Source of the DNA: an uncultured Flavobacterium sp.
GTDB lineage: Bacteria; Bacteroidota; Bacteroidia; Flavobacteriales; Flavobacteriaceae
Reading direction: 5' to 3'
Length of the DNA: 27,669 nt
Assembly (NCBI RefSeq): GCF_946220915.1
Contig: NZ_CAMIHH010000032.1
Span: forward strand, 1-27,669
Shown: positions 22,825 to 27,669 of the stretch, piece by piece
Numbering within the stretch: the stretch's first letter is position 1
How the letters are laid out: the number at the start of each line of letters is the position of its first letter
The notes under the pieces: model-generated
What the model was told of the DNA's origin: nothing
The model's database searches: none
What the model saw: the letters and a program-made list of their open reading frames with translations, nothing else
Translations under genes and position numbers: made by a program

Positions 22825-22913
22825 GGCGTTACAGTGCAACGCCTCTACATCTTAATTTTTTTAAATTTGTTATGAATGGAAAGATTTCTTCGTCGTTCCT
22901 CCTCCAATGACGG
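22825..22913. repeat. Two diverged dispersed-repeat fragments
   Basis: GGCGTT (22825-22830) and AACGCC (22838-22843) form a hairpin, with a TCTAC flank typical of TAGAGGCGTTGC-type repeats. At 22880-22913 the minus strand carries a GTCATTGGAGGAGGAACGAC stretch followed by GAAGAAATCTTT, close to the GTCATTGCGAGGAGG...CGAAGCAATCT repeat I recall as frequent in Bacteroidota. Both lie in the 168-base gap between metG and the CAT-like gene. No gene is seen there. Confidence 0.5.
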
Positions 22914-22936
22914 ATCGCATAACACATCGGACAGCT

Positions 22937-24997
22937 TTAGCTTATCACCTCCCCATTCCCCACACCTTCGGTATCAGGGTTAACGAAAACCAGTTTACCT
23001 TCGCTGTTTTGGGTCATTAATATCATGCCCTGGCTTTCCACGCCGCGAAGCGCGCGGGGTGCAAGGTTAACCAGTACGGTAACGCGCTTGCCCACTACTT
23101 CTTCAGGGGTAAAGCTTTCCGCAATGCCCGAAACTATGGTACGCACATCAACGCCGGTATCAACCTTTAAAACCAAAAGTTTGTTTGCTTTAGGCATTTT
23201 CTCTGCCTCAAGGATCGTTCCGGTACGGATATCCATCTTGGCGAAATCATCATATTGAATAAGGTCTTTTTGCGGCTCGGCTACTTTGTTTTCTGCGGCG
23301 TTGGCAGTTTTTGTCGCTTCCAGTTTGTCCACTTGTTTTTGTATTTCTTCGTCTTCAATTTTTGCAAAAAGCAGGTCGGCCTGACCTATCTGGCTTCCGG
23401 CGGGCAGCAGCCCGGTTTTCAGGGAAATGTCAGTCCAGTCCAATCCATCATTTGCGCCGAGCATAGTTGCCAGCTTGGCGGCGGTAAACGGCAGGAATGG
23501 CTCACTTAATACCGATAGCGCCCTTGCTATCTGCAACGCCACATACATTTGTGTCTGTACGCGGGCAGGGTTGTCCTTTATCACTTTCCAGGGCTCTTCG
23601 TCGGCCAGGTACTTGTTGCCCAGGCGGGCCAGGTTCATCAGCTCGCCCAATGCCTCGCGGAAACGGTAACGTTCAACACTGCTTGCTATCACAGCCGGGT
23701 AAGCACGCATTTCGGTCAGCGTAGCTTTGTCCACATCACTGAATTCATTCGGCTGTGGAACGATGCCTTCGTAGTATTTATTGGTAAGCACCACCACACG
23801 GTTGATGAAGTTGCCGTATATGGCTACCAACTCGTTGTTATTGCGGGCCTGGAAATCCTTCCAGGTAAAATCATTATCCTTAGTCTCCGGCGCGTTCGAT
23901 GTCAGCGCATAACGCAACACATCCTGCTTTCCGGGGAAATCATTAAGGTATTCGTGCAGCCAAACCGCCCAGTTTTTTGAGGTGGACAGCTTGTTGCCTT
24001 CAAGGTTCAAGAATTCGTTGGCAGGAACGTTGTCCGGCAATATGTACGAGCCTTCGGCTTTCAGCATTGCAGGGAATATTACACAGTGAAACACAATGTT
24101 ATCCTTCCCGATAAAGTGTACCAGCTTGGTGTCGTTGCTCTTCCAGTAGGGCTCCCAGTCCTTGCCTTCCCGCTGCGCCCATTCTTTAGTCGACGAAATA
24201 TACCCGATAGGTGCGTCAAACCATACGTACAGCACTTTGCCTTCGGCGCCTTCAACAGGAACCGGTATGCCCCAGTCGAGGTCACGGGTTACGGCGCGGG
24301 GTTTCAGTCCATCGTCCAGCCACGATTTTACCTGTCCGTATACGTTGGGCTTCCAGTCGTTCTTATGGCCATCCATAATCCATTCGCGTAAGAATGCATC
24401 ATAACGGTCCAGGGGCAGGAACCAGTGTTTGGTTTCTTTTATTACGGGCTTGCTGCCGGAAATGGTCGATTTCGGGTTAATGAGGTCGGTTGCATTAAGG
24501 GTCGACCCACAGCGTTCGCACTGGTCGCCATATGCCTCGTCATTGCCACACTTTGGGCAGGTACCGATAACGAAACGGTCGGCTAAAAACTGTCCGGCCT
24601 CTTCATCATACAGCTGCTCGGTTACCTCTTCAATGAAGTCGCCCGCATCGTATAGTTTCTTGAAAAATTCCGATGCCGTATCATGGTGTATCTTCGCGGA
24701 AGTTCGTGAATAATTATCGAACGAAATTCCAAAATCCCTGAAACTCTGCTTAATGACCGCATGGTATTTGTCGATTACCTCCTGCGGTGTAATGCCTTCC
24801 TTTTTTGCCTTCATGGAGATAGCCACGCCGTGCTCGTCGCTTCCGCAGATGAAGGCAACATCTTTGCCCTGCAGCCTGAGGAAACGCGAATAAATATCGG
24901 AAGGGACGTATACGCCTGCCAGATGCCCTATGTGTATGGGGCCATTGGTATAAGGCAGGGCTGCGGTAACAGTATATCGTTTCGGGTCTTGTAACAT
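22937..24997 (-). CDS. metG: Methionyl-tRNA synthetase with C-terminal tRNA-binding domain
   Basis: This 686-residue class I synthetase charges tRNA-Met. It has HIGH at 22-25 (GPIHIGHLAG), KLSTS at 336-340 (the KMSKS position, GNKLSTSKN), and a single zinc knuckle CPKC...CERC with Cys147, Cys150, Cys160 and Cys163. The C-terminal Trbp111-type tRNA-binding domain (about 570-686) contains DIRTGTILEAEKMPKANKL and LVNLAPRALRGVESQGMIL. The length and domain order match MetG proteins of this phylum. It is downstream of the radical SAM gene with an 83-base gap and its own -7 element (25021-25028). It is essential in nearly all bacteria. Confidence 0.97.
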   Translation of the reverse strand: MLQDPKRYTVTAALPYTNGPIHIGHLAGVYVPSDIYSRFLRLQGKDVAFICGSDEHGVAISMKAKKEGITPQEVIDKYHAVIKQSFRDFGISFDNYSRTSAKIHHDTASEFFKKLYDAGDFIEEVTEQLYDEEAGQFLADRFVIGTCPKCGNDEAYGDQCERCGSTLNATDLINPKSTISGSKPVIKETKHWFLPLDRYDAFLREWIMDGHKNDWKPNVYGQVKSWLDDGLKPRAVTRDLDWGIPVPVEGAEGKVLYVWFDAPIGYISSTKEWAQREGKDWEPYWKSNDTKLVHFIGKDNIVFHCVIFPAMLKAEGSYILPDNVPANEFLNLEGNKLSTSKNWAVWLHEYLNDFPGKQDVLRYALTSNAPETKDNDFTWKDFQARNNNELVAIYGNFINRVVVLTNKYYEGIVPQPNEFSDVDKATLTEMRAYPAVIASSVERYRFREALGELMNLARLGNKYLADEEPWKVIKDNPARVQTQMYVALQIARALSVLSEPFLPFTAAKLATMLGANDGLDWTDISLKTGLLPAGSQIGQADLLFAKIEDEEIQKQVDKLEATKTANAAENKVAEPQKDLIQYDDFAKMDIRTGTILEAEKMPKANKLLVLKVDTGVDVRTIVSGIAESFTPEEVVGKRVTVLVNLAPRALRGVESQGMILMTQNSEGKLVFVNPDTEGVGNGEVIS

Positions 24998-25020
24998 TTT
25001 GCTTTCGGATTTTAAAGAGG

Positions 25021-25028
25021 CAAAAGTA
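25021..25028 (-). promoter_or_regulatory. -7 promoter element of metG
   Basis: The minus strand reads TACTTTTG, an exact TAnnTTTG match, 23 bases before the start codon. No clear TTTG at -33. Confidence 0.55.
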
Positions 25029-25080
25029 CAAAATTATTGTCGTTACCCAACGGGCCGGTAAGCCTGCCGGATTTAGAATT

Positions 25081-26115
25081 TTAGTTGATATCCACCGAAT
25101 AGTTGAGCATATTCCGGTTTATCTGTTCCAGGCCTTTGCGGGAGCGGAAGACATTGCGCAGAAGTTCGACATTCCAGCCCGAACGCTTTTGCCAGGCGGC
25201 AAATGTTTCCGTACGCCAGTCGTAGTCATCTTTCCAGGAATATTTTGGTGAAATGTAAAAATAGGTATACGGCTTGAGGTAGGAACTGTCATTTCCCGAC
25301 TTTACTTTTAGTGATTCTTGCTCATTGCGTATTACCGAATTTGGGGAAAGCAGCGTAATATGCCTTTTAACCGACTCGTCTTTCATTAATTGCAGAATGG
25401 CAGGAAACTCGCTTTCGATGCTTTTCAGGCTAAAATCATTATAAGCGGTTTCGCCGATCTTATCTACGGGGCGCAGTTGTACGATGTCGATGGCATAGCG
25501 GCCATACACACTGAAGAAATCGGCCAGCTCATGGAAGTTATCCTTATTGAAAGTATAATTTATGCGCAATTTAAAGTTGGGTGTATGCTTTTTCTGCTCT
25601 GTGACCGCTTTCAGCACTGAATGAAATTTTTCATAATTGCCTTTGTCCATAAGGTCTTCATACGATTCCTTGTGAACGCCATGCAATGACATGATGATCT
25701 CGTTGAGCCCGGCATTGGCAAAGGCTGCAACATCTTCATCCTTTAGCAGGTTGCCGTTGGTTACCATGCTAATGTAGGGAACGCCATGTTGTTTGGCAAG
25801 CGCTATTAATTCAACGTTATGCTTAAAGAGCGTAGGCTCGGCACCACAACCTATCTGTAGCTTGAGCGCATTTTTAAAAGTAGCGTTGGCAATCGGCTCC
25901 AGGTCTTCCTGTTTGAATATGCCTTTCATGTTTTTCTTTACAAACTCATCATCGGTAAAGTAGCACATTTTACAGCGCAGGTTACAGGCCAGCACCGGAT
26001 CCATTTGTATGGACAAATACCGCTTGTTGAGCATTGACAGCAGCCAAAGCCCCAGGAACTTTATCCTGTGGCTCTTTATTGACTGGTTGAATTTTAGCAG
26101 CTTGTAATTGTCCAT
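25081..26115 (-). CDS. Radical SAM protein of unknown substrate
   Basis: This 344-residue protein binds a [4Fe-4S] cluster through Cys44, Cys48 and Cys51 (LACNLRCKMCYF) and uses S-adenosylmethionine. The GAEPTL segment stands for the family's GGEPTL SAM-binding motif, and TNGNLL is present near the middle of the barrel. The C-terminal third has no cysteine, so the SPASM/twitch auxiliary-cluster domain is absent. The last 50 residues are polar and aromatic (YSWKDDYDWR). It starts 8 bases after the trhO stop, suggesting one operon. I do not recognise a characterised subfamily. Confidence 0.85.
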   Translation of the reverse strand: MDNYKLLKFNQSIKSHRIKFLGLWLLSMLNKRYLSIQMDPVLACNLRCKMCYFTDDEFVKKNMKGIFKQEDLEPIANATFKNALKLQIGCGAEPTLFKHNVELIALAKQHGVPYISMVTNGNLLKDEDVAAFANAGLNEIIMSLHGVHKESYEDLMDKGNYEKFHSVLKAVTEQKKHTPNFKLRINYTFNKDNFHELADFFSVYGRYAIDIVQLRPVDKIGETAYNDFSLKSIESEFPAILQLMKDESVKRHITLLSPNSVIRNEQESLKVKSGNDSSYLKPYTYFYISPKYSWKDDYDWRTETFAAWQKRSGWNVELLRNVFRSRKGLEQINRNMLNYSVDIN

Positions 26116-26123
26116 ATACGGCT

Positions 26124-27470
26124 TTATTGCGGCAATTTAAACAATTTGTCCGAAAGGCGTATCCTGAAAGGCAGGTTTAATGTAACCCTGTCGCCGGCAG
26201 CTGCCTTATCAGATTCTTTACCGTTAACGAACATTTTTTCTACGATTAGCTTATGGTCGCCTGTGGTCGGGCCGGAGATCATTACGGTATCGCCCAGTTT
26301 CAGTTCGCCTTCGATAGAGAATTGCCCTACACTCGCCTTTGGATAGTAATGTTCGCCCTTGCCCACCAATTCTTTTTTGATGCGCTGCCTTGGCGACGGC
26401 TTTACTTTTGGCGCAATGGCAATGTCAGTCGCTTCGCCGGAAGGTTTTAAGGAAATGGTGTTGGAACGGCCTTTCTTGAAAATCATATTGCCATTCATGA
26501 TGCCACGGCGGCGGCGTACCTGTTCGTCGAGCGGAAGCTGGATAATATCAAGGCATTCCACGGAACAGGTATTATGCATGGCCTCCTTACACTCATCGCA
26601 CTGAATGAACAGCAGGTGGCAGCCCTCGTTCGCGCAGTTGGTATGGTTGTCGCAAGGTTTGCCGCACTGGTGGCAATTGGATACGATATCGTCAGTAATG
26701 CGCTCGCCCAAACGATGGTCGAACACGAAGTTTTTGCCTATGAATTTCGACTCCAGCCCCTCAGCCTTTACCTGGCGGGTATATTCGATGATGCCGCCTT
26801 CCAATTGGTACACATTTTTAAAGCCTTTATGCTTGAAGAACGCTGATGCCTTCTCGCAACGTATGCCTCCCGTGCAATACATCAGGAGGTTTTTATCTTC
26901 CTTATGGGCAGCAATCTGCTCTTCGATAATGGGTAATGATTCGCGGAACGTATCCACATCCGGAGTGATGGCACCGGTAAAATGACCCACTTCGCTCTCG
27001 TAATGGTTCCGGAAGTCAACTACGATGGTATTCGGATCCTCCAGCATGGCGTTGAAATCCCGGGCACCAAGGTGGATGCCTTTGTTGGTCACATCGAAAG
27101 TAGCGTCGTTAAGCCCGTCGGCCACAATTTTGTTGCGTACTTTAATGGTGAGCTTCAGGAAGGAGTGGTCGTCCTGCTCCACCGCCACATTCAGGCGGAT
27201 GCCGTTGAGGAAGGGTATGGTATCTAAATGGTCTTTGAATGCGTAAAAATTATCTGCGGGAAGCGACAGCTGGGCATTGATGCCTTCGGTGGCTACGTAA
27301 ATGCGTCCGAGTACCTCGAGCGGGTCCCATGCCAGGAATAAAGAGTCGCGAAATTGTTTTGGGTCTTCGAGATGTGCGTAAGCGTAGAAAGACAGCGTAA
27401 GGCGCTGCTTGCCGGACTGGTCTATGAGTTCGGCCCTTTCTTCCGCGCTTAAAGTGTTGAACAGTTGCAT
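26124..27470 (-). CDS. trhO: Rhodanese-domain tRNA uridine(34) hydroxylase TrhO
   Basis: This 448-residue protein resembles YceA/TrhO, which hydroxylates U34 of tRNAs in an O2-dependent way to give 5-hydroxyuridine, the first step to cmo5U or mo5U. It has the N-terminal acylphosphatase-like domain (about 20-105, ATEGINAQLS), the rhodanese domain (about 120-240) with active Cys199 in YCTGGIRCEK, and a Cys-rich C-terminal region (about 265-310) with many CxxC-type pairs, probably zinc-binding. The C-terminal extension (about 330-448) is longer than in E. coli TrhO. I use the ATG at 27470; a TTG at 27479 adds three residues. It leads an operon with the radical SAM gene. Confidence 0.92.
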   Translation of the reverse strand: MQLFNTLSAEERAELIDQSGKQRLTLSFYAYAHLEDPKQFRDSLFLAWDPLEVLGRIYVATEGINAQLSLPADNFYAFKDHLDTIPFLNGIRLNVAVEQDDHSFLKLTIKVRNKIVADGLNDATFDVTNKGIHLGARDFNAMLEDPNTIVVDFRNHYESEVGHFTGAITPDVDTFRESLPIIEEQIAAHKEDKNLLMYCTGGIRCEKASAFFKHKGFKNVYQLEGGIIEYTRQVKAEGLESKFIGKNFVFDHRLGERITDDIVSNCHQCGKPCDNHTNCANEGCHLLFIQCDECKEAMHNTCSVECLDIIQLPLDEQVRRRRGIMNGNMIFKKGRSNTISLKPSGEATDIAIAPKVKPSPRQRIKKELVGKGEHYYPKASVGQFSIEGELKLGDTVMISGPTTGDHKLIVEKMFVNGKESDKAAAGDRVTLNLPFRIRLSDKLFKLPQ

Positions 27471-27526
27471 GCTATACAATTTTAAGTGAGAAAGTTATGT
27501 GGTGGCTTTAAATGGTAAAGCCGGGG

Positions 27527-27554
27527 CAAAGGTAGGGAAATTTTCCTAAACAAA
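27527..27554 (-). promoter_or_regulatory. Promoter of the trhO operon
   Basis: The minus strand has TACCTTTG (27534-27527), an exact TAnnTTTG match, and TTTG (27554-27551) about 16 bases upstream, near the usual spacing. The remaining stretch, 27555-27669, is AT-rich and shows no gene. Confidence 0.6.
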
Positions 27555-27669
27555 AACTTAGTGTTTGCAGTAAATAAATGATTAATACATCACAACTATA
27601 ACATTGTTTTTGTCGATATTCTAAAACGAGATAGCCTTTTTGTTTAAGTAAATGGTATTTATATTGTAC

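Overview
The window looks like chromosomal DNA of a Bacteroidota bacterium, most likely a member of the Flavobacteriaceae. The evidence is the gene families (FeoA/FeoB with a tiny Cys-rich partner, a DtxR-type regulator with a FeoA domain, an M13 peptidase, a SCO protein, a CrtY-type lycopene cyclase, a GNAT/carbon-nitrogen hydrolase fusion), repeated TAnnTTTG promoter elements, A-rich ribosome-binding regions, and several palindromic intergenic repeats of the kind scattered through flavobacterial genomes. No phage, plasmid, IS element, CRISPR array or classical defence locus is visible. Most of the window is ordinary core genome.

Layout. 1-3122 (+): the tail of an unidentified gene and its terminator, then a compact operon of a HemJ-like membrane protein, an orphan NtrY-like sensor histidine kinase and an enoyl-CoA hydratase, ended by a strong terminator. 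3139-7644 (-): an HD phosphohydrolase, a 150-bp palindromic repeat, a plsC/acyl-ACP desaturase lipid pair, a bacilliredoxin and a lycopene cyclase. 7691-9227 (+): a DtxR-family metal regulator with a candidate operator inside its own promoter, followed by a ZIP transporter. 9236-9455: two related palindromic repeats around a degraded addiction-module-like fragment. 9462-12711 (-): a 39-aa FeoB-associated Cys-rich protein, FeoB and FeoA joined by TAATG overlaps, then a SCO protein upstream. 12880-15862 (+): a secreted M13 metallopeptidase and an orphan response regulator. 15859-18592 (-): an SDR-like protein, a zinc-ribbon protein and a GNAT/nitrilase fusion, linked by two ATGA overlaps. 18633-19229: twin palindromes, then a short single-stranded DNA-binding protein (+). 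19308-19441: a nested inverted-repeat element. 19477-22768 (-): a histone-deacetylase-like enzyme, a small membrane protein, a secreted protein of unknown function and a CAT-like acetyltransferase. 22937-27470 (-): methionyl-tRNA synthetase, a radical SAM protein and TrhO, a tRNA U34 hydroxylase.

How the genes work together. The clearest local theme is divalent-metal homeostasis: the DtxR regulator, the ZIP transporter and the Feo ferrous-iron system lie end to end, with the operator-like palindrome placed to autoregulate dtxR-zip. The plsC/desaturase pair should work together in membrane phospholipid synthesis. The SDR/zinc-ribbon/GNAT-nitrilase genes are translationally coupled, but their shared purpose cannot be read from sequence. 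The most intriguing unexplained signals are the paired AAACGTTT palindromes (centres 43 bp apart) between that operon and ssb, the DtxR-type operator, and the toxin-antitoxin-like remnant between twin palindromes. I see no convincing wholly new multi-gene system.
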